Assembly: GCA_028280115.1 (NCBI GenBank)
Contig: JANQMJ010000026.1
Coordinates: 158,498-222,497 of the forward strand
Length of the DNA: 64,000 nucleotides
Direction of reading: 5' to 3'
From: Parvularculaceae bacterium
GTDB taxonomy: Bacteria; Pseudomonadota; Alphaproteobacteria; Caulobacterales; Parvularculaceae
The position numbers and the translations under genes are program-made. A model generated the notes under the pieces. The model had not been told where the DNA came from. It made no database searches and was given only the letters and a program-made list of their open reading frames with translations. This document shows, in pieces, positions 27,197 to 36,139 of this stretch; position 1 is the first letter of the stretch, and each line of letters begins with the position of its first letter.

Positions 27197-27805
27197 ATGC
27201 CTGGCCGTGAACGCCGTAAGGCAAAACGCTTTAAGTATTCGACCGAAGCGAAGTTCTTGCTTCGCGGGGATTGCGAAAGCGTCGGTAGGGTCCTCGACGT
27301 TTCCGAAGGCGGGATTGCGCTCTTTACCGACGCTGAAGCCGCCGAGGGCGACGAAATCGTTGTCTATCCGGAAGGCCTTGGCCGTCTGCAGGGCAAGGTC
27401 GTCAGAACATTTAAAGGCGGCGTTGGCATAGCGTTTTCGCATACGGACGCGCAGCGCAAAACAATTCGCAAAAAAATCACGCAGGCGCTGCAAGGCAAGC
27501 CTTACATGCGGCTTGCCGAACTGCGCTCGGGCGTGCGCAAGAAATACAATTTGGAGACCGTGGTTTCGATTGACGGATCCCCGCAATCCATTCCCTGCAC
27601 GATTATCGACATGTCCGAGTCCGGCTGCTTGGTAAAGTGCGAGGCCAGGCCGCCGGTCGGCGCCGGCGTCAAGCTTGGCATGCTCAAAGGGCGGGTCAGC
27701 CGGTTTGACGATCAGGGCTTTGCCATCGAGTTTCAAGGCGGCGGCACTGTGGCCGAAACCGCTGAAGACAACGCCGAGCCGCAGGCAAAAGCGCAGCAGG
27801 GCTAA
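27197..27805 (+). CDS. Tandem PilZ domain protein
   Basis: A 202-residue cytoplasmic protein with two PilZ domains, the cyclic-di-GMP-binding fold. Domain 1 (about 4-95) has the basic RERRKAKRFKY motif and DVSEGGIALF; domain 2 (about 105-185) has RSGVRKKYN and DMSESGCLV. Both carry an Rxxx(x)R-type motif and a D-x-S-x-x-G motif, so both may bind the ligand, although domain 2 has RSGVRK rather than the usual RxxxR context. An acidic and Gln-rich tail ends the protein. It probably links c-di-GMP to motility or surface functions; no partner is visible. Confidence 0.9.
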   Translation: MPGRERRKAKRFKYSTEAKFLLRGDCESVGRVLDVSEGGIALFTDAEAAEGDEIVVYPEGLGRLQGKVVRTFKGGVGIAFSHTDAQRKTIRKKITQALQGKPYMRLAELRSGVRKKYNLETVVSIDGSPQSIPCTIIDMSESGCLVKCEARPPVGAGVKLGMLKGRVSRFDDQGFAIEFQGGGTVAETAEDNAEPQAKAQQG

Positions 27806-27826
27806 AAGCCTCTCTCGTTTCGATCC

Positions 27827-28789
27827 TTATTCCTGTTCTCTCGGCGCGGCGGCCCGCCTGAGGCGGTCGTTGATCGCCTCGCCAAGGCCTTCCATCGGTA
27901 CCGGCGCGACCGCAATCGCGCTTATGCCTTGGATCGCGGCCATCTCGTCAAGCGCATGAAGATGGCGGAAAAGATTAGCCGCCGCCTCGGTAAGATCTCC
28001 TGAGACGCTCAAATTGAGGGCGTAAGGCCCCGCGCCGGCGAGATCGCCGAAACCGAGAAAAGCCTCGCCCCGGCGCTGTGTTTCGGCGTTAAGGCGCAGG
28101 GGCGTGCGCGGCGCGTAATGACTTTTGAGCATGCCTGGCGACTGGGGCCGCGCCGCCGGCGCGGCGTCGGGAACGGGCGCGCCGAGAAAGGCTTTAAGGT
28201 CATTGCGGGATACGCCGCCGGGGCGAAGAAGAAAAACAGAGTCTCCATCGATGCGCAGGATGGTCGATTCAACACCGACCGGGCATGGGCCGCCGTCAAG
28301 GACCATGTCGACCCTGTCGCCGAGGGATGTGCGCACATGCTCGGCGGTCGTCGGACTGACCGCGCCTGACCTGTTGGCGCTCGGCGCGGCGAGGGGCCGA
28401 TCGACTTCTTGAATAAGCGCCTGCGCAATATCGTGCCTGGGCGCGCGCACGCCGAGCGTGTCGAGCCCGGCGCTCGCCAACAAGGAAATCGCGCCGTCGC
28501 TGCGCCGGTTTAAAACCAGCGTCAGCGGTCCGGGCCAGAACCGTTGGCTCAATGTCGCTGCAAGGGCGGGCCACTCGACGAAGCGTTGCGCCATCGCCGC
28601 GTCGGCGACATGGACGATCAGCGGATTGAGCGCGGGCCGGCCCTTGGCGTCGAAAATGCGCGCAACGGCTTTGTCGTTCGTTGCATCCGCGGCGAGGCCG
28701 TAAACCGTCTCGGTCGGCATGGCGACAAGCCCGCCTGCGCGGATAGTCTCGGCGGCTTTGCGCAATGCGTCCATGCTCGGTGCGGTCAT
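27827..28789 (-). CDS. tsaC: Threonylcarbamoyl-AMP synthase (Sua5/YwlC type)
   Basis: Makes threonylcarbamoyl-AMP for the t6A37 modification of ANN-decoding tRNAs. The 320 residues comprise the YrdC domain (MPTETVYGLAADA, KGRPALNPLIVHV, SANRSGAVSPTTAEHV) and a C-terminal Sua5 domain after a linker with SPGMLKSHYAP. This two-domain length marks Sua5 rather than the short TsaC. Its start ATG overlaps the stop of the secreted-protein gene upstream (ATGA). Confidence 0.94.
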   Translation of the reverse strand: MTAPSMDALRKAAETIRAGGLVAMPTETVYGLAADATNDKAVARIFDAKGRPALNPLIVHVADAAMAQRFVEWPALAATLSQRFWPGPLTLVLNRRSDGAISLLASAGLDTLGVRAPRHDIAQALIQEVDRPLAAPSANRSGAVSPTTAEHVRTSLGDRVDMVLDGGPCPVGVESTILRIDGDSVFLLRPGGVSRNDLKAFLGAPVPDAAPAARPQSPGMLKSHYAPRTPLRLNAETQRRGEAFLGFGDLAGAGPYALNLSVSGDLTEAAANLFRHLHALDEMAAIQGISAIAVAPVPMEGLGEAINDRLRRAAAPREQE

Positions 28790-29184
28790 CGCGTTCTGGA
28801 AAGGTCGACAACCCAGGCGCAGGGGCCGTCGACGACGCCGCCGGTCAGGCGTCCCTTTCTGTCGACGCGTCCTTCAAACAAGGTCGTGCGGCCGTCCGCA
28901 AAGGTGTAATCGCTGCTAAAAAATCCGGCGCCGGTCACGAAGCCTTTGACGGTCTGGCGGTTGCTGTCGTCAAAGGCTCGTAAAATGCCGTTGCGGATCT
29001 CCAGACGGTAAAGCGGCAGGATAGGACAAGACGGATCGGTAAGCTCGGAAGCGGGCCGCGCCGCACCCGTATAAACGCCGTCGAAGCGATCGCTGATGAT
29101 CTGCGCGGCCGCGGGCAGGGCCAAGATTGCGGCGATGGCGCAGAAAAAACCGAGTGCGAATTGATGCGGCGATGACGGCGTCAT
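28786..29184 (-). CDS. Secreted protein of unknown function
   Basis: A 132-residue protein with a clear signal peptide (FFCAIAAILALPAAAQ). The mature part is beta-rich with two cysteines (DPSCPILPL and DGPCAWV), likely disulfide bonded, and a GRTTLFEGRVDRKGRLTGG beta-hairpin-like stretch. AAGGGG lies just before ATG 29184. It overlaps the Sua5 gene by four bases, so the two are co-translated. The family is not recognised. Confidence 0.75.
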   Translation of the reverse strand: MTPSSPHQFALGFFCAIAAILALPAAAQIISDRFDGVYTGAARPASELTDPSCPILPLYRLEIRNGILRAFDDSNRQTVKGFVTGAGFFSSDYTFADGRTTLFEGRVDRKGRLTGGVVDGPCAWVVDLSRTR

Positions 29185-29477
29185 GGGGCGCCCCTTTTAA
29201 CCGTCTCAGAATAGCAGAAAAGATCGCCTATGGGCCATATGACGGATCGTCCGGCGCCGCATGCGCCGCGACGGTCAGCAGTCATCGCCCTGTGAACCGT
29301 TCGTGACCGTCTCCGAAATATGCGCTTTATCTTAGAACAGCGATTGCCGAGCGGCTGTGATCTCGATCAATGCGGCGCCCGCCGCGGAGGGTTATTTGTC
29401 GTGCATTGCCGGCGAAGCAGGACGCTGTAAGATCGCAGCAAATTGGCGCATATAGATGTCAACAAAGGAAGCTCCTC
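29185..29477. other. Intergenic region before acyl-CoA dehydrogenase
   Basis: A divergent 293-base gap. A GC-rich dyad (CGGCGC, then GCGCCG) near 29250 is seen, but no RNA gene. An in-frame extension of the downstream gene to 29370 exists and is not supported. Confidence 0.4.
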
Positions 29478-31277
29478 ATGACCTTTTCCACACCTGTTCG
29501 CGACATGGCCTTCGCTCTCGACCGCATGGCGGGGTTTGGCGCGCTGGAAAAAACCGGCGCCTTTCCGGATTTGTCGGACGAGCTGGTGTCGGCGATCCTC
29601 GAGGAGATGGGCAAGTATTGCGACAACGTCGTCGCGCCGCTCAATGAAAAAAGCGATACTGAGGGCGCCGTGTTGGAAAACGGCGTGGTGCGCACCACGC
29701 CGGGATTTAAGGAAGCCTATCAACACTATGTTGACGGCGGATGGAACGCGCTCGCCTTTCCGCCGGAGGCAGGCGGGCAGGGCCTGCCCCAGGCGCTCGC
29801 CGTGGCGCTGGTCGACGGGCTCAACGCCGCGTGCATGTCGTTCGCCATCGGCACGACGCTGACCACCAGCGCCGTCAAGGCGTTGCTCCACGCCGGCACG
29901 CCGGAGCAGAAAAACCTCTATCTTGAAAAAATGATTTCAGGCGAATGGACCGCGACCATGAACCTGACCGAACCGCAGGCCGGTTCGGACCTTTCCGGCG
30001 TGCGGACGAAAGCCGAGCCGACCGGCGACGGTGACTATAAAATCAGCGGCCAGAAGATTTTCATTACCCATGGCGATCACGACATGACGGACAATATTGT
30101 CCATCTGGTGCTCGCGCGCCTGCCCGACGCCCCTGAAGGCACCGCGGGCATTTCCATGTTTTTGGTCCCGAAAGTCCGCGTCAATGAGGACGGCTCCCTC
30201 GGCGAAGCCAACGACGTTCAGTGCGTCGGGCTTGAGGAAAAGATGGGCCTGCACGGTTCGCCCACCAGCGTCATGGCTTTTGGCGAGAACGGACGGTGTT
30301 TGGGCACGCTGCTCGGCCAGGAGCACAAGGGACTCAAGAACATGTTCGTGATGATGAACGCCGCGCGCCTTGATGTCGGGATGCAGGGCGTGGGCGTCGC
30401 CGAACGCGCTTATCAGCGCGCGCTCGCCTATGCGCAGGAACGCAAGCAAGGCCGCATGCCCGGCGTCAAGACCGGCGATCAGGTGTCGATCTACGAACAT
30501 GCCGACGTGCGCCGCATGCTCTATTCGATGAAATCCCTGGTCGAGGCTTCGCGGGCGATCTGCTACGCCAACGCCGTCGCCTATGATCTGGCGCGGCATT
30601 CGCCGGATGAGGACCTGCGGCGGCGGGCCAAGGCGCACGAAGAATTGCTGACGCCGATCTCAAAGGCGTGGTCCACCGACCGCGCCAACGAGATCACCTC
30701 GCTCGGCGTTCAGGTGCATGGCGGCACGGGCTTTGTCGAGGAAAGCGGCGCCGCGCAGCATATGCGCGACGTGCGGGTCGCGGCGATCTATGAAGGGACC
30801 AACGGCATTCAGGCGATGGATCTCGTGAGCCGCAAGCTGCAAGGCGACGGCGGCGCGGCGGCCAGGGTGTTCATCAAGAACGTCCAAGAAGAGGCGGTTA
30901 TCGTCAAGGCGAGCAAGCGCACGGATCTAAGCCATATCGGCGACCGCCTGCAGGCCGCCGGCGAGGCGCTCGCGCGGTCGACGGACTGGCTGTTGGAAAA
31001 CAGTGCGAAAGATCAGGGCCACGCGCTCGCCGGGGCGACGCCCTATCTCAAACAGTTCGGCAATGCCGCCGGCGGCTATTATCTGACCCGCGGCGCCGTG
31101 GCCGCGGCGCTGGCGATCAACGAAGGCGGCGGGGATGAGGCCTATTTCGAATCGAAAATCGCCATCGCGCGCTTTTACGCCGACAACTACCTCACCGAAG
31201 CGGTCGGGCTGACCGATGCCGTCACGGCGGGCGCGGAGGTTGTGGCCAGACTTGATCCTGATCTATTGAGCGCCTAG
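29478..31277 (+). CDS. Acyl-CoA dehydrogenase with C-terminal extension
   Basis: A 599-residue flavoenzyme for alpha,beta-oxidation of acyl-CoA esters, of the long form with an extra C-terminal helical domain. ATG 29478 (MTFSTPVRDM) is preceded by AAGGAAG. Family marks are the MNLTEPQAGSDL substrate and FAD region, QKIFITHGDHD, and VRVAAIYEGTNGIQAMDL, which contains the catalytic glutamate in the YEGT position. The family includes short or medium chain and methylmercaptopropionyl-CoA (DmdC) enzymes, so the substrate is open. The next gene, an M19 dipeptidase, follows after 33 bases. Confidence 0.93.
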   Translation: MTFSTPVRDMAFALDRMAGFGALEKTGAFPDLSDELVSAILEEMGKYCDNVVAPLNEKSDTEGAVLENGVVRTTPGFKEAYQHYVDGGWNALAFPPEAGGQGLPQALAVALVDGLNAACMSFAIGTTLTTSAVKALLHAGTPEQKNLYLEKMISGEWTATMNLTEPQAGSDLSGVRTKAEPTGDGDYKISGQKIFITHGDHDMTDNIVHLVLARLPDAPEGTAGISMFLVPKVRVNEDGSLGEANDVQCVGLEEKMGLHGSPTSVMAFGENGRCLGTLLGQEHKGLKNMFVMMNAARLDVGMQGVGVAERAYQRALAYAQERKQGRMPGVKTGDQVSIYEHADVRRMLYSMKSLVEASRAICYANAVAYDLARHSPDEDLRRRAKAHEELLTPISKAWSTDRANEITSLGVQVHGGTGFVEESGAAQHMRDVRVAAIYEGTNGIQAMDLVSRKLQGDGGAAARVFIKNVQEEAVIVKASKRTDLSHIGDRLQAAGEALARSTDWLLENSAKDQGHALAGATPYLKQFGNAAGGYYLTRGAVAAALAINEGGGDEAYFESKIAIARFYADNYLTEAVGLTDAVTAGAEVVARLDPDLLSA

Positions 31278-31310
31278 CAAGCTGACTTGCGTTCAAAACA
31301 GGACTTCGCC

Positions 31311-32510
31311 ATGAAAAGACTGCTCGCCGCCGCCTTATGCGTGTTTGCGTTTGCCCCCGCCGCCGCCCAGGACGCGCCGATCATGACCGGCGACGAAGCG
31401 GCCCGCGCTTTCATCATCGTCGACGGCCATATAGACGCGCCGTCGGTCATCGCCAATGACGGCGCCGATATCGCCACCGGCGAGAACGCCAACGATTTTG
31501 ATTACGACCGCGCCAGGGCAGGCGGGCTCGATGCGCCCTTCATGTCGATCTATGTATCGCCGGACTATGAGGATACCGGCGGCGCCAAGGCGCGCGCGGA
31601 CATCCTGATCGGTCTGATGGAAGGCGTTGCGGCGCGCCATCCGGACAAGTTCGAAATCGCCTTGTCGCCCAGGGACGTGCGCCGCCTTCACGGCGAAGGC
31701 AAGATCGCCTTGCCGCTGGGCATGGAAAACGGTTCGCCCATCGAAGGCGACCTTAACAATCTCAAGCATTTTTACGATCGCGGCATACGCTATATCACGC
31801 TCGCCCATTCGAGATCGAACCACATTTCCGATTCCTCTTACGATGAGAACGAAAAATGGGGCGGGCTTTCGCCCTTCGGCTTCGAAGTCGTCCGTGTCAT
31901 GAACAATCTCGGGATCATGGTCGACGTTAGCCACCTCACCGACGCGGCGATCGAGGACGTCCTGGCGACAACGCGCGCCCCGGTGATCGCGTCCCATTCC
32001 TCGCTGCGTCATTTCACGCCGGGCTGGCATCGCAATCTGCCCGACGATCTCGTGCGGAAGATCGGCGAGAACGGCGGCGTCGTCATGATCAGTTTCGGCT
32101 CGGCGTTCCTCACCGAAGAAGCCAACGCCTATAGCGGTCCGCGCAACGACGCCCGCGACGCGGAGGAAAAACGCATGGGCCGCGCCATGACCCGAGAGGA
32201 AATCGCCGCCTTTAACGACGCCTGGCGCAAGGAGCATCCCTATCCCTACGCCGCGCTCGACGACGTGCTCGACCATATCGACCGCGCGGTGGAGATTGCC
32301 GGGATCGATCATGTCGCCCTGGGCTCGGATTATGACGGGGTCGGCGACAGCCTGCCCGAGGGGCTCAAGGATGCGTCGACCTATCCGGCGCTCGCGCAAG
32401 GCCTCATCGACCGCGGCTATGACATGACGGCGCTCGAGAAGATCCTCGGCGGCAACGCCTTGCGGGTCTGGGAGGAGGTCGAAAAGGCCCGGCGCGGCCG
32501 CTGGCGGTAG
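31311..32510 (+). CDS. M19 family dipeptidase, secreted
   Basis: A 399-residue zinc dipeptidase with a cleavable signal (LLAAALCVFAFAPAAAQ). Metal ligands are HID in IIVDGHIDAPSV, Glu in LGMENGSPIEGD, then DVSHLTD, IASHSS and ALGSDYDG. ATG 31311 follows an AGGA site. Compared with the first M19 gene it has a longer loop region and no membrane anchor, so the two likely differ in location and substrate. The stop is followed after 12 bases by an AbrB-like small gene. Confidence 0.92.
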   Translation: MKRLLAAALCVFAFAPAAAQDAPIMTGDEAARAFIIVDGHIDAPSVIANDGADIATGENANDFDYDRARAGGLDAPFMSIYVSPDYEDTGGAKARADILIGLMEGVAARHPDKFEIALSPRDVRRLHGEGKIALPLGMENGSPIEGDLNNLKHFYDRGIRYITLAHSRSNHISDSSYDENEKWGGLSPFGFEVVRVMNNLGIMVDVSHLTDAAIEDVLATTRAPVIASHSSLRHFTPGWHRNLPDDLVRKIGENGGVVMISFGSAFLTEEANAYSGPRNDARDAEEKRMGRAMTREEIAAFNDAWRKEHPYPYAALDDVLDHIDRAVEIAGIDHVALGSDYDGVGDSLPEGLKDASTYPALAQGLIDRGYDMTALEKILGGNALRVWEEVEKARRGRWR

Positions 32511-32522
32511 GAGAACTGAACA

Positions 32523-32702
32523 ATGACTTGGAAAATTACGCTTCAAAAACATGAAGACGGCGCATTGATGCCGCTTCCGGACGAGTTGGTAGCCAGGCTG
32601 AACGTCAAGCTCGGTGACTGGATTGAACTCGAAAAGACCGAGCGTGGTTTTTTAATGAAGAAGGCGGCGCAGCCGACAGATTCGACTAATCCATCGAGTT
32701 GA
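32523..32702 (+). CDS. AbrB/MazE-like swapped-hairpin small protein
   Basis: A 59-residue protein starting at ATG 32523, with AGGAG at 32511-32515. Residues 3-47 resemble a SpoVT/AbrB or MazE-type hairpin: WKITLQKHEDGALMPLPDEL, then LNVKLGDWIELEKTERGFL. These are DNA-binding transition-state regulators or antitoxins. No toxin gene follows, only a palindromic repeat and an SDR gene, so it may be an orphan antitoxin or a regulator. It is probably cotranscribed with the dipeptidase. Confidence 0.7.
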   Translation: MTWKITLQKHEDGALMPLPDELVARLNVKLGDWIELEKTERGFLMKKAAQPTDSTNPSS

Positions 32703-32777
32703 TTTGCCGGCCGATTTGATCGCGGCGTCCGATGCGCTAGGTTTCGCTTGAATTCAAAGAACGTTCTTCAATCCGTT

Positions 32778-32839
32778 CTTTCCGGCAAAAGCCGGAATCC
32801 AGAAGACGCCGACGCTGGATCCCGGCTTTCGCCGGGATG
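32778..32839. repeat. Palindromic intergenic repeat (REP-like)
   Basis: Two related hairpins facing each other: TTCCGGC-AAAA-GCCGGAA (32780-32797) and TCCCGGC-TTTC-GCCGGGA (32820-32837). The flanks extend them into a long imperfect inverted repeat, 32778-32802 against 32815-32839. This CCCGGCTTTCGCCGGGAT-type unit is a familiar dispersed palindrome in alphaproteobacteria. It sits between the AbrB-like gene and the SDR gene. Confidence 0.8.
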
Positions 32840-32882
32840 AGCGGGGATTGGTTTGGCCTTTAAACGGCTTCAGGAGACACCC

Positions 32883-33764
32883 ATGACCACCCTCAACGGA
32901 AAAACCCTGTTCGTCACCGGCGCGAGCCGCGGCATCGGGCTGGCCATCGCCCTGCGCGCCGCGCAGGACGGCGCCAATGTCGCCATCGCCGCCAAGTCCG
33001 CCGAACCTCACAAGCATCTGCCGGGCACGATCTACACCGCGGCGGAAGAAATCGAGGCCGCCGGCGGCAAGGCGCTGCCCCTCGTATGCGACATCAGGTT
33101 CGAGGATCAGGTTCAGGCCGCAGTCGAAGAAACCGTTGCGAAATTCGGCGGTATCGACATCTGCGTCAACAACGCCTCGGCGATATCGCTGACGGGCACG
33201 CAAGCCACCGAAATGAAACGCTGGGATCTGATGCATCAGATCAACGCGCGGGGAACGTTCCTGGTTTCCAAGACCTGCATTCCCCATCTTAAAAAAGCCC
33301 AGAACCCCCATGTCCTGATGCTGTCGCCGCCGCTCGACATGAGCCCGAGATGGTTTGCGCCCCATGTCGCCTACACCATGGCGAAATACGGCATGTCCCT
33401 GTGCGTGCTCGGCATGGCCGAAGAGTTCAGGAATGACGGGATCGCATTTAACGCCCTGTGGCCGCGCACGGCGATCGCCACCGCCGCGGTCAAATTCGCC
33501 CTTGGGGGCGACGCCATGATGGCCGCCTCGCGCACCACCGACATCATCGCCGACGCCGCCCATCTCGTCTTCACCAAGCCCGCGCGCGACTTTTCCGGCA
33601 ATTTCCTGATCGACGATACGTTCCTTTACCAAAACGGCGTGACCGACTTTGAAAAATACCGTGTCGACCCGGCCAAGAAGCTTATCGTCGATTTCTTCGT
33701 GCCGGCCGAATACGCCGTCCCGCCGGGCGTCGCGGACACGCTGGCGACAGAGTTTTCCGCGTAA
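32883..33764 (+). CDS. SDR family NAD(P)-dependent oxidoreductase (HSDL2-like)
   Basis: A 293-residue short-chain dehydrogenase/reductase. TGASRGIG (12-19) is the cofactor glycine motif, NNASAISLTG the NNAG-like strand, and YTMAKYGMS the catalytic YxxxK. The tail FLYQNGVTDFEKYRVDP and similar segments match the HSDL2-like subgroup, which may act in lipid metabolism. AGGAG lies six bases before ATG 32883. The substrate is unknown. Confidence 0.92.
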   Translation: MTTLNGKTLFVTGASRGIGLAIALRAAQDGANVAIAAKSAEPHKHLPGTIYTAAEEIEAAGGKALPLVCDIRFEDQVQAAVEETVAKFGGIDICVNNASAISLTGTQATEMKRWDLMHQINARGTFLVSKTCIPHLKKAQNPHVLMLSPPLDMSPRWFAPHVAYTMAKYGMSLCVLGMAEEFRNDGIAFNALWPRTAIATAAVKFALGGDAMMAASRTTDIIADAAHLVFTKPARDFSGNFLIDDTFLYQNGVTDFEKYRVDPAKKLIVDFFVPAEYAVPPGVADTLATEFSA

Positions 33765-33821
33765 GCCGATATCCATAGCCGATGCGCTGTCCGGCTTGAA
33801 AGGATTTAACGTTCGCTGCGG

Positions 33822-34748
33822 ATGAAAACGCTGCTTTACACCCACCCCGTCTTTCGCCGCCATGAAGTCCCGCCGGGCCATGTGGAGCGGCCGGAGCGTT
33901 ACACATGGGTGGAAGAAGCGCTGCAGGCGGAGGAATTTTCCGACCTCGACCGGCGCGTCCCGCCGTTGGCGAGCGCGGTTGAGATCGACCGGGTTCATAC
34001 CCAGTCCTACCGTGAACTGGTCGAAGAAAATGCGCCGCAAACCGGTCTTGCGCAGTTCGACGCCGACACGTTCATGGGGCCGTCTTCCCTGGAAGCAGCG
34101 CGGCGCGTGGCGGGCGCCGCCGTCGCCGCGACCGAAGCGGTGATGAAAGGCGAGGCAAAAAACGCCTTTATTGCTGCGCGGCCGCCGGGCCATCACGCCA
34201 CGCCCGAACGCGCCATGGGCTTTTGCATTTTCAATGCAGCCGCCATCGCCGCGATGCATGCGCGCACGTTCGGCGCCCGGCGCGTCGCGGTGCTCGACTT
34301 CGACGTTCATCACGGCAACGGCACGGAGGCGGCCTTCTGGCATGACCAGGACGCGTTTTACGCTTCGTCTCATGAATGGCCGCAATATCCCGGCACCGGC
34401 CGCGCCAGCGATCGGGGCGCATTCGACAATATCGCCAATGCGCCGCTCATGACCGCCTCCGGCGGCGACGCTTTCCGCCGCGCCTGGGGCGAAAAGCTGT
34501 TGCCGGCGCTGTCCGATTTCGGCCCTGACTTCGTCGTCATCTCCGCCGGCTTTGACGCCCATCGGGACGATCCGCTGGGCGGGTTGGCGCTGACCGAGGC
34601 CGATTTTGCCTGGGCCATGGCGGAAATTGCTGCGGTCGCCAAGGACAAGGCCCAAGGCCGGCTGATTTCCACCCTTGAGGGCGGCTACGATCTTGCCGCG
34701 CTGGCCAGCAGCGCCGCCGCCCATGTGAAAGCCTTGATGGCGGCGTGA
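33822..34748 (+). CDS. Histone deacetylase-family deacetylase
   Basis: A 308-residue zinc-dependent amidohydrolase of the HDAC/acetoin-utilisation family. The catalytic histidine pair is in ARPPGHHATPE, and the metal site is in DFDVHHGNGTE and SAGFDAHRDDPLGG. Bacterial members deacetylate polyamines, acetyl-lysine or other small amides. It is followed by a histidine phosphatase in the same direction. The true substrate is not evident. Confidence 0.93.
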   Translation: MKTLLYTHPVFRRHEVPPGHVERPERYTWVEEALQAEEFSDLDRRVPPLASAVEIDRVHTQSYRELVEENAPQTGLAQFDADTFMGPSSLEAARRVAGAAVAATEAVMKGEAKNAFIAARPPGHHATPERAMGFCIFNAAAIAAMHARTFGARRVAVLDFDVHHGNGTEAAFWHDQDAFYASSHEWPQYPGTGRASDRGAFDNIANAPLMTASGGDAFRRAWGEKLLPALSDFGPDFVVISAGFDAHRDDPLGGLALTEADFAWAMAEIAAVAKDKAQGRLISTLEGGYDLAALASSAAAHVKALMAA

Positions 34749-34793
34749 AAACCGCGCCATAAGGGCTTCGCAAAAAAGGATTACCGATCGTTC

Positions 34794-35405
34794 ATGACGG
34801 GCCGGATCATCACCGCGCGCCACGGGCGTCCCGATCTATCGCGAGATCTTCGGATCACCGCGAAGGAGTATGGCGACTGGTGGGCGCGTTATGACGCCAG
34901 CGGATTGCACCCCGACGAACAGCCGCCGGAAAAACTCATCCGGCTCGCAAGCGGCGCCAAGACGTTGCTTTCCTCGACCTTGCCGCGGGCGATCGAAACC
35001 GCCGAGAAGACCGCCGCCGCCGACCGCGCCGCGCCGGCCGATCCTTTGTTCGTCGAAGCCGCGCTGCCGCCGCCGCCGGTGCCGTTTTTCAAATTGCGGC
35101 CGGGAACCTGGGGCGTCATCTCGCGCACATTCTGGCTGTTGGGCTACGCGCCCGAGGGCGTTGAAAGCCACGGCGAGGCCTGGTTGCGGGTGCGCGAGAT
35201 CGCCGCGCGGCTTGCCGAGCGCGCCGGCGAAGGCGACGTCGTGTTGTTCGCCCACGGTTTTCTTAACTGGATGATCGACCAGCGCCTGCGCAAGGAAGGC
35301 TGGGCGCGCGTTGAAAACGACGGCGGCAATTATTACTGGTCCTGGCGGGTTTACGAACCGCCCCGGCTCAAGCGCGAAGTCGGGGCCGCCGCCGCGGCGG
35401 AGTAG
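34794..35405 (+). CDS. Histidine phosphatase family protein
   Basis: A 203-residue phosphoglycerate-mutase-like phosphatase. The catalytic RHG is in IITARHGRP near the N-terminus, the second arginine is in STLPRAIETAE, the second histidine in VVLFAHGFLNWM. AAGGA precedes ATG 34794. The C-terminus is Ala-rich and probably disordered. The physiological substrate is unknown. Confidence 0.9.
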   Translation: MTGRIITARHGRPDLSRDLRITAKEYGDWWARYDASGLHPDEQPPEKLIRLASGAKTLLSSTLPRAIETAEKTAAADRAAPADPLFVEAALPPPPVPFFKLRPGTWGVISRTFWLLGYAPEGVESHGEAWLRVREIAARLAERAGEGDVVLFAHGFLNWMIDQRLRKEGWARVENDGGNYYWSWRVYEPPRLKREVGAAAAAE

Positions 35406-35407
35406 CG

Positions 35408-36022
35408 CTAATTCATATTCTCAATTTTCGCGTATGGCCCGACGCCCGCGCCGGCATGCGCCGTAGTGTTTGCCGATAAGCCGAACGACACTTTGTCGAT
35501 AGACAGTTCAATGCTCGACCATTTCGGTTTTGCGTGCGGCCGATAATCGACCTGAACGGTGACTTCTTTCGTCTCCACCAGCGAAACGAAGAAACCTAGA
35601 ACTTTCCATTCATCGCTTCGTTTCACGAGATTGACGAGGAAAGATCCGGACGCCTTCTCAAATTCCGCGTTCGCCGTACATTGTGCGACGACGGTTTCGC
35701 CGGTGCTGGAATGCAGCTGGTAATGCGTCAGCGTACAGGTCGCGCCGTCATAAGTCGTCATGGGGCCGAACTGAAATTTTCCTGCGTCCATGATCTGCTG
35801 AAGCGCGCCATCGCTTAACAGCGCCGTCATTTCAGGCGATGCGCGTGCGGACAATTCCGCGCCGTTCCAGTTCGTGGCGACCGCCTGAATGGTCTCGTCA
35901 GCGTAGGTTTCGGCTTCTTCGATCAGGGGGGTGGCGCGCTGATAACCGACGAAAAAGAGCGCGACGAACAGGATGATGACGATAAGCGCCAGAGCGCCCA
36001 AAACCGCTAGAAATGTCTTCAC
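35408..36022 (-). CDS. Membrane-anchored protein of unknown function
   Basis: A 204-residue protein. Residues 2-27 form one hydrophobic helix (LAVLGALALIVIILFVALFFV) and the rest is outside, predicted alpha plus beta, with a compact SDEWKVLGFFVSLVETKE region. I do not recognise the family, though the layout resembles DUF4864-like or nuclear-transport-factor-like periplasmic domains. It is convergent with the histidine phosphatase, two bases away. Confidence 0.75.
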   Translation of the reverse strand: MKTFLAVLGALALIVIILFVALFFVGYQRATPLIEEAETYADETIQAVATNWNGAELSARASPEMTALLSDGALQQIMDAGKFQFGPMTTYDGATCTLTHYQLHSSTGETVVAQCTANAEFEKASGSFLVNLVKRSDEWKVLGFFVSLVETKEVTVQVDYRPHAKPKWSSIELSIDKVSFGLSANTTAHAGAGVGPYAKIENMN

Positions 36023-36139
36023 CGGCCCCCTCCTGAATACCCCTTCGGATATCTTATGGCCTATCCAGGCGAATGAAAACCCTTAGCGCCGCCGCTGCAT
36101 ATGTCGTGCTTGCGAATGCTGTCGTGATAACGCAATAAC

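Noticed and set aside
32754..34823. A 689-codon minus-strand open frame
   Set aside because: It lies antisense to the SDR and HDAC-like genes, is Arg/Gly/His-rich with no family motifs, and results from the high GC content.
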